64,000 nt of DNA from Dermatophagoides farinae (taxonomy: Eukaryota; Arthropoda; Arachnida; Sarcoptiformes; Pyroglyphidae). The stretch is from positions 2,504,001 through 2,568,000 of the forward strand of contig NC_134680.1 of assembly GCF_024713945.1 (NCBI RefSeq), given 5' to 3'. Positions 55,469-64,000 of this stretch are shown piece by piece; position 1 is the stretch's first letter, and each line of letters starts with the position of its first letter. The notes beneath the pieces were generated by a model, which saw only the letters and a list, made by a program, of their open reading frames with translations, had not been told where the DNA came from and did no database searches. The translations under genes and the position numbers were made by a program.

Positions 55469-56903
55469 TTATTTTCTTTTGATAAAATTTTCATTTTTTT
55501 GCCGACAATCATTATCATATTTGGCCATAATATCTTCGATTTTATCGCATACTTGTTCATGTTTATCTATACTCAGTATTCGCTGTGATGCTTGTTTTAA
55601 ACGTGAATTTAATTCATCATCATAGATGAGACGATCAATCGATTCAATCAATTGTTCATCAGTGAAATCATATGGTGGTATCTTGATTGCCAATTTTTTC
55701 TCTGATAATCTTTGTGCATTATCATGTTGATCACAGAATAATGGCATAATGATCATTGGTTTACCTTGAGCAAATGTTTCCGTTACACTATTATTACCGC
55801 CATGTGTTATGACCAAATCAACTATGGGTAGGATTTTTGTTTGTGGCAAATAACGATCACCCCAAAGGTTACGTTTTAATTCATATTCTTCATGTCGTGG
55901 CCCTTTAGATACAATGTATTTATGGTTAGTTTTGGTTAATACATCAATCAATCGATGCATCAGGTCTAGATCTACTGAACCCATTGAACCCATCGATACA
56001 TAGATCCATTTACCAGTGAACTTTTCATCGAGATTGTTGTCATAAAATTCTTTGGGTAAAAATTCTTTCAGATCAATTGTTTCGCCCGAATCGTTTTTGT
56101 TGAACACTTCTAAATTGAACCAATCGGGATGATGTTCTTTAATTTCTGGATAATCACATTCTTCTGGATAAGCATAAATGGTCATCGCTTGAGTCAATGG
56201 CATAAGAAGATCGTCTTCATATCGTCGATAACCATGTTTTTCATTGAAATCATTGTTTTCTTTACTATAGATGAACCGATTGACTATTTCACGATATTTT
56301 GGCCACTCTTTTCGATTCGAATCTGATGATAATCCTATTCGAATGGAAAAAATTTAATGAATTTCTCATTAAAAAGCAAACAAACCTGTCCATGCCGGTG
56401 GTAGGTAATCAAAGTTCTGTAAATAAATCAAAGGCGCTACACTCATGATCTTAATCCAAGGTTTATCGGAACAATCAATGACCGGTTCAAGAGTCATATT
56501 ATCGACAATAAATAGATCCGGTTTGAAAGATTCGATCACTTTTTTGAGTCTTTCAAGATCTTCCAAACGTTTATCGTTCAATGAGTCATCAATTTCTGTC
56601 ACTTTTTCCAATTGTTTCATTATATCAGTTGTACCGATGATACATTTGGCAACTAACCATTGTGCTGCGGATTCACCAGGATTTTTGATATTTTTAATGT
56701 CTTTTTTGTCAGCAAAAAATGATGGTTCATAATAATATTCTTCAAAACCAAGTTTTTTTCATTTTTCCTTTATAGGTTTTTTCCACAAAAAAAGCGATTC
56801 GATGTCCACGCCGAATCATTGGTTTCGCAATACCAATACAGGCATTTACATGGCCAACACCATTAACAGGCACAAATAAAATTCGCTTTTCGATGATTTT
56901 CAT
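55469..56903 (-). CDS. UDP-glycosyltransferase, bacterial-type (UGT 2), with apparent frameshift
   Basis: Exons 56903-56386 and 56334-55469 (51-nt intron, phase 1) would give about 460 residues. It starts MKIIEKRILFVPVNGVGHVN, with the catalytic-base His in GHVN, and has GKWIYVSMGSMGSVDLDLMH, THGGNNSVTETFAQGKPM and FCDQHDNAQRLSEKK in the donor domain. No signal peptide or TM anchor. It is nearly identical to UGT 3 over most of its length. A run of seven T at 56753-56759, where UGT 3 has six (58448-58453), shifts the frame within MKKLGFEEYY, about 50 codons from the start. Exon 1 is 518 nt as given; one base fewer gives the phase that exon 2 needs. So this is either a young pseudogene or a homopolymer error. 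The C-terminus is 14 residues longer than in UGT 3 (KYDNDCRQKNENFIKRK). Confidence 0.85.
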
Positions 56904-57211
56904 GTTGTTTTGATTGTTTACAATATATAGTAAACGTTTGTTGATTGATTATTGATCATGCTACAATGTTGAAATTATAAATGATTTTTTGGACTTAAAT
57001 AGAACTTTATTGATCACAAACGGCAAGATCAGTATTGTCATTATCGGCGGTAACGATAAGATAAAAAGCGTTTTGTATATTTTATCGATTGATAATATTA
57101 ATAACACTTGTATGCACCTTGTAGATTTTTTTGTTCGATATATTACAATTCAAGAAAATGATAGTGAAAAATGTAAAAACTTTATTTATTAATAATAATT
57201 TTTGATTCAAA
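56904..57211. other. Spacer between UGT 2 and UGT 3
   Basis: This contains the UGT 2 promoter and UGT 3 tail. The 17-base sequence GCGTTTTGTATATTTTA (57068-57084), with GATAAGATAA just before it, recurs upstream of UGT 3 at 58759-58775, so the duplicated unit includes upstream sequence. Confidence 0.6.
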
Positions 57212-58597
57212 TCAATTTTGCAAAATTTTCTCAATCAAATCACATGCTATTTCATGTTTATCTATACTCAGTATTCGCTGTGATGCTCGTTTTAAACGTG
57301 CATTTAATTCATCGTCATAAATGAGACGATCAATCGATACAATCAATTGTTCATCAGTAAAATCATATGGTGGTATCTTGATTGCCAATTTTTTCTCTGA
57401 TAACCTTTGTGCATTATCATGTTGATCACAGAATAATGGCATAATGATCATTGGTTTACCTTGAGCAAATGTTTCTGTTACGCTATTATTACCACCATGT
57501 GTTATGACCAAATCAACTATGGGTAGGATTTTTGTTTGTGGTAAATAACGATCACCCCAAAGATTACGTTTCAATTCATATTCTTCATGACGAGGCCCTT
57601 TAGATACAATGTATTTATGGTTAGTTTTTGATAATGCATCAATCAATCGATGCATCAGGTCTAGATCAACTGAACCCATTGAACCCATCGATACATAGAT
57701 CCATTTACCAGTGAAATTTCCATCAAGATCATTATCATAGAATTCTTTGGGTAAAAATTCTTTCAGATCAACTGTTTCGCCCGAATCGTTTTTGTTGAAC
57801 ACTTCTAAATTGAACCAATCAGGATGATGTTCTTTAATTTCAGGATAATCATATTCTTCTGGATAAGCATAAATGGTCATCGCTTGAGTCAATGGCATTA
57901 AACAATCATCTTCATATCGTCGATAACCATATTTTTCATTGAAATCATTGAAATCTTTATTATAAACGAACTTGTTGATTATTTCACGATATTTTGGCCA
58001 TTCTTTTTGGTCCGAATCAGATGATAACCCTATTCAAATGGAAAAAATTTAATGAATTTCTAAAAAAACAAACTAACCTGTCCATGCCGGTGGTAGGTGA
58101 TCAAAGTTCTGTAAATAAATCAATGGCACTACACTCATGATCTTAATCCACGGTTTATCGGAACAATCAATGACCGGTTCAAGAGTCATATTATCAATCA
58201 TAAATAGATCCGGTTTAAACGATTCGATCACTTCTTTTAGTCTTTCAAGATCTTCCAAACGTTTTTCAATGATGTGATCATCGGGTTTTTCTGCCAACTT
58301 CTCCAATTGCTTCATAACATCTTGTTTACCGATGATCTTTTTGACTACTAACCATTTTGCTGCTGATTCACCCGGATTTTTACAATTTTCCGTTTCTTTT
58401 TTGTCGATAAAAAAATATGGTTCATAATAATATTCTTCAAAACCAAGTTTTTTCATTTTTCCTTCATAGGTTTTTTCCACGAAAAAAGCGATTCTATGTC
58501 CACGCCGAATCAGTGATTTTGCAATACCAATACAGGCATTTACATGGCCAACACCATTAACAGGCACAAATAAGATCCGTTTTTCGATGATTTTCAT
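57212..58597 (-). CDS. UDP-glycosyltransferase, bacterial-type (UGT 3)
   Basis: Exons 58597-58078 and 58029-57212 (48-nt intron, phase 1) give 445 residues with no breaks. Motifs are as in UGT 2: NGVGHVNACIGIAKSLIRRG, FKPDLFMIDNMTLEPVI, LPPAWTG at the splice junction, then MGSMGSVDLDLMHRLIDALS, DLVITHGGNNSVTETFAQGK and FCDQHDNAQRL. It is the intact reference copy for the tandem array. It is predicted to be a cytosolic UDP-sugar transferase for small lipophilic compounds such as plant or xenobiotic aglycones; the acceptor cannot be told from sequence. The last 18 residues (KHEIACDLIEKILQN) match UGT 4 rather than UGT 2. Confidence 0.94.
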
Positions 58598-59203
58598 GTT
58601 GTTTTCAATATTTAATAAACGTTTTTTGATTGATTATTGGTTGTCTCACGATGTTAAATCTCTAAGCATTTTTCCTACTTAAATATCGACTTTGGTCATT
58701 ATCAAATTAATCAATTACAAGTTCATCTTTTTAATTGACGCTAATGATAAGATAAGACGCGTTTTGTATATTTTACAGTCTTGATTTGATTACAAACATT
58801 TACAGAAACCTTGTAGTGTTTTTTGCTCCATTTTTATGATATATATCAGAAATAAATCAATGATTTTATGATATAGTAATTTCAGAATTACAATTTGTTT
58901 TGTTTTATCAATCGAATGTTCAAAGTTTTCGGATGTTCTTCGCATCCTTTGATGTCGGTTATGATTGTTTTGTCTATTTTGTAATAGACAAAACAATTCC
59001 CTAAAATGTATCTTTTGTTTGTGTTTTACATTTATTAGAATTTTCTCATAACAATATTAGTTTTACTTTTTTGAATGTTTATCGATGTTTGTCGCATCCT
59101 TTGATGCTCGATCATTTCGACTTCGATCGTGGGATTGTTATGAAAAAAATATGTATACTTTATTGATTAAAATAGTAATTTCATATGAGAACAAAGAAAT
59201 TTA
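58598..59203. other. Spacer between UGT 3 and UGT 4
   Basis: Carries the UGT 3 upstream region, including GATAAGATAA and GCGTTTTGTATATTTTA (58747-58775) shared with UGT 2. The 15-base sequence TCGCATCCTTTGATG occurs twice, at 58940-58954 and 59092-59106. No gene seen. Confidence 0.55.
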
Positions 59204-60532
59204 TTAATTTTGCAGAATTTTCTCAATCAAATCACAAGCAATTTCATGTTTATCTATACTCAGTATTCGCTGTGATGCTCGTTTTAAACGTGAATTTAAT
59301 TCATCATCATAAATGAGACGATCAATCGATTCGATCAATTGTTCATCAGTAAAATTATATGGTTGTATTTTGATTGCCAATTTTTTCTCTGATAATCTTT
59401 GTGCATTATCAAGTTGATCACAGAATAATGGCATAATGATCATTGGTTTACCTTGAGCAAATGTTTCTGTTACACTATTATTACCACCATGTGTTATGAC
59501 CAAATCAACTATGGGTAGAATTTTTGTTTGTGGCAAATAACGATCACCCCAAAGATTACGTTTCAATTGATATTCTTCATGACGAGGCCCTTTAGATACA
59601 ATGTATTTATGGTTAGTTTTGGATAATACTTCAATCAATCGATGCATCAGGTTTAGATCTACTGAACCCATTGAACCCATCGATACATAGATCCATTTAC
59701 CAGTGAAATTTCCATCGAGATTGTTGTCATAAAATTCTTTGGGTAAAAATTCTTTCAAATCAATCTGTTCTTGTTGTTCATTTTTATTAAAAACGTCTAG
59801 ATTGAACCAATTTTCACGATATTTTTTTATTTCAGGATAATCATATTCTTCCGGAAAAGCATACAATGTTAATGATTGTGTTTCTGGTATCATAACATTA
59901 TCTGGATATCGTTTATAGCCAATATTTTCATTAATATCATTAAATGTTTCATTATAATGAAACTTTTTCGTATATTTTCGTATATCATCCCATTCGGAAT
60001 ATTCCGCATCGGTAAAACCTGACCATGCTGGTGGTAATTCATGAATATCATGTAGATGTAATAGTGGAACAACACTGATCACACGAATCCATGGTTTAGT
60101 CGAATAATAAATAGCCGGTTCCAACATTATATTATCAACGATAAAAAGATCGGGTTGAAATTTTTCAATAACCGTTCGTAATTGTTCATCTTCATATTTT
60201 CGTTTATCTTCGGACATCATTTTTTTCTCATCAATTTTAGCTAATTGTATACGTGGATCATTAGTGCCCAACATACCGATTTTAAGTAATTTTTTTGCCA
60301 TCTGTTCACCAGGATTCTTAAATTCTTCAACATTTTCTCCTGGTTCTTTGAATGGTTCGAATAGAAATTCTTCAAATCCATAAGATTTCAATTTACCACT
60401 ATATGGTGTTTCAACGAAAAATGCAACACGATGTCCACGTCGTAGTAATGGTAATGCAACACCGGTACATGCATTCACGTGACCAACAGCGTTGATTGGT
60501 GTGACCAATATTCGTTTTGTTTGATTCTTCAT
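59204..60532 (-). CDS. UDP-glycosyltransferase, bacterial-type, intronless (UGT 4)
   Basis: One uninterrupted frame of 442 residues beginning MKNQTKRILVTPINAVGHVN. It has the same GT-B layout: His in AVGHVNACTG, FQPDLFIVDNIMLEPAI, GKWIYVSMGSMGSVDLNLMH, and THGGNNSVTETFAQGKPM followed by FCDQLDNAQRLSEKK. It reads straight through the junction LPPAWSGFTDAEYSEW, where UGTs 1, 2, 3 and 5 all have a phase 1 intron, so the intron has been lost precisely. The N-terminal 230 residues are clearly diverged from UGT 3 (for example KEPGENVEEFKNPGEQM), while the C-terminal 200 residues are nearly the same as in UGTs 2 and 3. No signal peptide or TM anchor. Gene looks intact. Confidence 0.94.
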   Translation of the reverse strand: MKNQTKRILVTPINAVGHVNACTGVALPLLRRGHRVAFFVETPYSGKLKSYGFEEFLFEPFKEPGENVEEFKNPGEQMAKKLLKIGMLGTNDPRIQLAKIDEKKMMSEDKRKYEDEQLRTVIEKFQPDLFIVDNIMLEPAIYYSTKPWIRVISVVPLLHLHDIHELPPAWSGFTDAEYSEWDDIRKYTKKFHYNETFNDINENIGYKRYPDNVMIPETQSLTLYAFPEEYDYPEIKKYRENWFNLDVFNKNEQQEQIDLKEFLPKEFYDNNLDGNFTGKWIYVSMGSMGSVDLNLMHRLIEVLSKTNHKYIVSKGPRHEEYQLKRNLWGDRYLPQTKILPIVDLVITHGGNNSVTETFAQGKPMIIMPLFCDQLDNAQRLSEKKLAIKIQPYNFTDEQLIESIDRLIYDDELNSRLKRASQRILSIDKHEIACDLIEKILQN

Positions 60533-61329
60533 TATTATCACAATCGTTTAAAAAAAAATTTAAAAATCAACATAACTTAATAACGATTACAAATAGACTT
60601 TATATCCATTATTAATATAAATTCATCGGAAAGGATAATTATTTATCATAACTATAAATATCATGTGATTGACATGCTTTTAGCAATGATAAAGCAAGAC
60701 ATTATTGTGTGTGTGCGTTTATGCAGATATTTTCCGATTTGAAACAGATAGAGAAAACTTTATTGACAGACAAAATCGAATGGAGTCGAAACAACAAGGG
60801 AATTTTTTTGACGTTGTAAAGACAAACAACCAGTGAAAACCGGAGAGATGATTTGACGTGAAAATCGATCATCATTGATCTGTTGTGGAGAAAAACCAAA
60901 GTGCGAGGAACCATATTCAACATATCATCGATAATAAATATCTTCCTTTGAATTATTTCTTGTAATCTTTATGCATAAAACCATCTCAAAAAACTACACA
61001 ATAAAGATTATTTGACACACAGATAATGAAAACCAGAAATAACCAATTGTAGATAATTGTTTGTACTTGAGATTTGTACTTCTTGGAGATTGAAAATTAA
61101 AATTTAATACGAAATTATTTCTGCACTAACCCTAATTTAATTTTTGAAAAATTATAGTCAATTTCTTCGACAAAAATGATCATTATTTTTATCAAGTGCA
61201 ATTTATTTCATCAGAAAAATCATCAACAACAATCATATCGTTCATGAAAATAAGATGATAAAAAAAGACATTTTGCGTATGTGTGAGTATGTGAACTTAA
61301 ACTTTTTTGGGACATTTTTTTTGTCATCA
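60533..61329. other. Spacer between UGT 4 and UGT 5
   Basis: About 0.8 kb with the UGT 4 promoter. It is lower in microsatellites than other gaps. A 73-codon minus-strand frame (60702-60923) has no recognisable feature. Nothing else seen. Confidence 0.5.
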
Positions 61330-62734
61330 TCAACTTTTCGATAAAATTTCCTCAATTTTATCACATAACTGTTCATGCCTAGGCGAATTTTGTATACGAT
61401 TTGATGCACTCAAAAGACGGCGTTTCAATTGTTCATCATTGAGAATTTGATCGATTGCTTTGATTAATTGTTCATCATTAAAATCATATGGATCGATTTT
61501 AATGGCCAACTTTTTTTCCGATAATCGTTGTGCATTATCATGTTGATCAACAAACATTGGCATTACGATCATTGGTTTACCGTAGGCAAATGTTTCCGTT
61601 ACTGTATTATTACCACCATGTGTAATTACCAAATCAACTACGGTTAAGATTTTCATTTGTGGCAGATAACGATCACCCCAAAGGTTACGTTTCAATTCAT
61701 ATTCTTCATGACGTGGCCCTTTAGATACAATGTATTTATGGTTAGTTTTTGATAATGCATCAATCAATCGATGCATCAGGTCTAGATCTACTGAACCCAT
61801 TGAACCCATCGATACATAGATCCATTTACCAGTAAAATATCCATCCAGATCATCATCATAGAATTCTTTTGGTACCAATTCTTTAATATCAATGTTATCA
61901 TGTTTTTTAATTTTGTTAAATACTTCAATGTTAAACCAATCAGGATGGCATTGTTTGATCTCAGGATAATCATATTCTTCGGGAAATGAATAAATTGTAA
62001 GTGATTCAGTTTTTGGCATTAAAAAATCATTCGGATATCGTTTATAACCCATTTTTTCGATAAGATCATTCAATTTTTTATCATAAAAAATATGATTTAG
62101 AACTTCTCGATATTTAGGCCATTGTTTTCGATCAGAATCAGTGGATAACCCTAAAAAGTGATAACAATCGATTTTTTATAGTAGAAATTTATATAACTTC
62201 AATTAGTTGATCATACCTGACCATGCTGGTGGCAAACTCTCAATATCATTTAGATACAATAATGGGACAATGCTAATCACATTAATCCAAGGTTTACCCG
62301 AATAAAAAATAGCCGGTTGAAGTTTATGATTATCAACGATAAACAAATCTGGTTTGAATGTTTGTATAGCATTGCGTAGATGACGATCAATCTGAATTCT
62401 TTTACTATCCGAATCCCACGGTATATCGGCTAGTCTTTCAATCTGTGATAATCGATTTTTATTGCCAAGTACGCCTTTTGTCAGAAGAAAATGAGCCGTT
62501 TGTTCACCAGGTGTTTTATTGTTCGTTCCAGCCGTATCATTCGGGTTCATAATCAATTTCGTAGACAATTTCTTCGAATCCAAGTTCCGAAATTTTACCG
62601 GCAAATTGTTTTTCCAGAAAAAATACAACACGATGACCACGTTTTAATAATGGTAAAGAAACGCCGGCACAAGCATTTACATGACCAACGCCCAATACCG
62701 GCACGGCAAGAATTCGTTTCGATGAAATCGACAT
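61330..62734 (-). CDS. UDP-glycosyltransferase, bacterial-type (UGT 5), with apparent frameshift
   Basis: Exons 62734-62217 and 62150-61330 (66-nt intron, phase 1) would give about 445 residues. It begins MSISSKRILAVPVLGVGHVN and has FKPDLFIVDNHKLQPAIFYS, LPPAWSG at the splice junction, THGGNNTVTETFAYGKPM and FVDQHDNAQRLSEKK. The frame breaks about 62 codons in, at a GGG (CCC on the coding strand) at 62543-62545: one C fewer reads DYEPNDTAG and makes exon 1 517 nt, the phase exon 2 requires. So it is either a recent loss or a sequence error. Compared with UGT 3 it is diverged except for a block around 61668-61835 that is almost identical. No signal peptide or TM anchor. Confidence 0.85.
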
Positions 62735-63147
62735 ATTTTTTGATTAAAGTTTAAAACCTTAAAAAAAACAAACAAAAAAACAACGATGCAAAATAGAAAA
62801 AGTCTCTTTTTATTATGAATTAAATCAAATTCATAAAAGTCTTTTATAGATAATAATTAAACTACAAAGTATGAAAGAAAGCATTCTGAATGAATAACAA
62901 ATTAAAAAAAATAAGAAACAAATCTTTATCAACAAATTGTCAAACAGTTTTTTATGTAAATGTGTATGTACAGTCAGTTAGCCTGTCAAGGAGATCACAT
63001 GAGATTAGGTTTTTTGGATATCGTAATCGTAATATTGATATATTTTTGATTATGGCAATAACGACGACGATGATGATGACGATGACTAGTTTGGAAAATA
63101 ACATTGAATAGAAACAAAACAAAAAAAAAAAATATTTGATATAATAA
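62735..63147. other. Spacer between UGT 5 and the membrane-protein gene
   Basis: Holds the UGT 5 promoter and the 3' end of the last gene. Only A and T runs and a short GAC/GAT patch (63062-63083) are seen. Confidence 0.5.
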
Positions 63148-64000
63148 TCAAGCTTCATTAATTTTTTCATTCGTAATTAAATGTGAATTTCTATCATTAT
63201 CATCATTATCATTTTCATTATTCATTGAAACTTTTATTTCATCAGAATAATATTTAGGAAATGGACAATCAAGTGCTTCTTGATATGTTGGTGGTAAATC
63301 ATTCGGTCTTGATGTAGATGTAATCAATTCTCTATTATTATTACGATTTGTAATGGCTAATTGATGAAGACGACGTTCCTGATCTGAATAGATTGTATCG
63401 GTTGATGATGAAGATGTTGTCATTGTAGTTGGTATCGGTGTTGTTGTTGTGGGAAATAATGTTTCATAATATTTGATTAGATAATCCAATTGAATTAGAT
63501 ATATTAATGAAACAATTATAATAATAATTGGTATGATTAACTGGAAAATATTCCACCATATTATGATCGGATCAAACAGTATTAGATATAATTTGATTAC
63601 TATTAAAAGAGAAAAATGAATAATTAATTAATTTTTCAAACAAAATCAATTAATATCAAACATACCAATCATAAAAATCATCGATATTGTTGTTGTCGAG
63701 GATAGTGTATAATTTTCATTATAAACACTATATAATGACATTAGATAAAGAAATAATGTTGCACAATCGATTATATTCGATTGTTGAACAATTTGTCGTT
63801 GTAATGCTATTTCCCATTTAGGTTCGGATTGTTGTTTTTGTTGCTGTTGCTGTTGCTTCTGATTCTGTTGAGTTTTATTTTTTGTATTATCATTATTATG
63901 ATTATTATCTATTGTTATATTATTTTGAAGATTCGATGATTTTTCATCATTATTTTGATTATTTTTATAAAAATTTTGATATTGTTGTATATATTGTCGA
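63148..64000 (-). CDS. Multipass membrane protein with C-terminal PPxY motif, partial
   Basis: Incomplete: it continues past the right edge. Visible exons are 64000-63666 and 63599-63148 (phase 1, 66-nt intron). The upstream exon has an Asn/Gln-rich stretch (QQNQKQQQQQ), then WEIALQRQIVQQSN and a hydrophobic segment (IIDCATLFLYLMSLYSVY), followed by ISMIFMIG. The last exon opens with VIKLYLILFDPIIIWWNIF and continues LIIPIIIIIVSLIYLIQL, probably two further helices. A cytoplasmic Ser/Thr-rich tail contains LPPTYQEAL, a PPxY motif that recruits WW domains of Nedd4-type ubiquitin ligases. Helices followed by a PPxYxEA motif recall LAPTM lysosomal transmembrane proteins, but the visible part is too short to confirm. 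Confidence 0.7.

Overview
The window looks like nuclear DNA of an arthropod, most likely an acariform (astigmatid) mite. It is AT-rich and full of ATG/CAT, CA/GT and homopolymer runs. Its genes have short GT-AG introns (often 50-80 nt) and encode long poly-Asn, Gln, Ser and Asp tracts. It also carries a cluster of cytosolic bacterial-type UDP-glycosyltransferases of the kind known from mites. No transposase, reverse transcriptase, rRNA, tRNA or CRISPR array was recognised. The organism call is an inference.

Layout, left half (+ or - is the coding strand): an acidic nuclear protein whose N-terminal part resembles JARID2 (+, 149-4341); anillin (-, 4615-7819); a chromoshadow-domain protein (+, 8178-9267) that shares a short divergent promoter with anillin; an SLC25A35-type mitochondrial carrier (-, 9396-10443); a 4.2 kb non-coding gap; a 3CxxC zinc-finger protein of the receptor-transporting type (+, 14610-16764); a proline-rich secreted orphan (+, 18104-19897); and a ten-exon GIGYF translational repressor (+, 22533-30209).

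Layout, right half: a sushi plus fucolectin-like single-pass receptor (-, 30634-34638); UGT 1 (+, 37428-38903); a small secreted orphan (-, 39147-39853); GPN-loop GTPase 1 (+, 42127-43233); a secretory cyclophilin (+, 45373-46002); an ELOVL6-like fatty-acid elongase (+, 49418-51531); a two-TM His-rich orphan (-, 51843-52934); UGTs 2 to 5 in tandem (-, 55469-62734); and the end of a multipass membrane protein with a PPxY motif (-, 63148 to past the window edge).

The single-copy genes are housekeeping genes without an obvious shared pathway. The UGT block is a genuine tandem family with signs of intron loss, gene conversion and single-base frameshifts. The most notable observations are: (1) a JARID2-like protein that keeps a ubiquitin-interacting motif and the EED-binding AQRKFA motif but has no ARID or JmjC domain; (2) a tandem duplication of the C-terminal helical domain inside GIGYF, with intron positions copied; (3) a patch of nested inverted repeats in intron 1 of the sushi receptor gene; (4) a block of near identity between two otherwise diverged UGT copies; (5) single-base frameshifts in ELOVL, UGT 2 and UGT 5, which may be sequence errors. 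Exon boundaries were read by eye from GT-AG sites and phase agreement; most totals are exact multiples of three.
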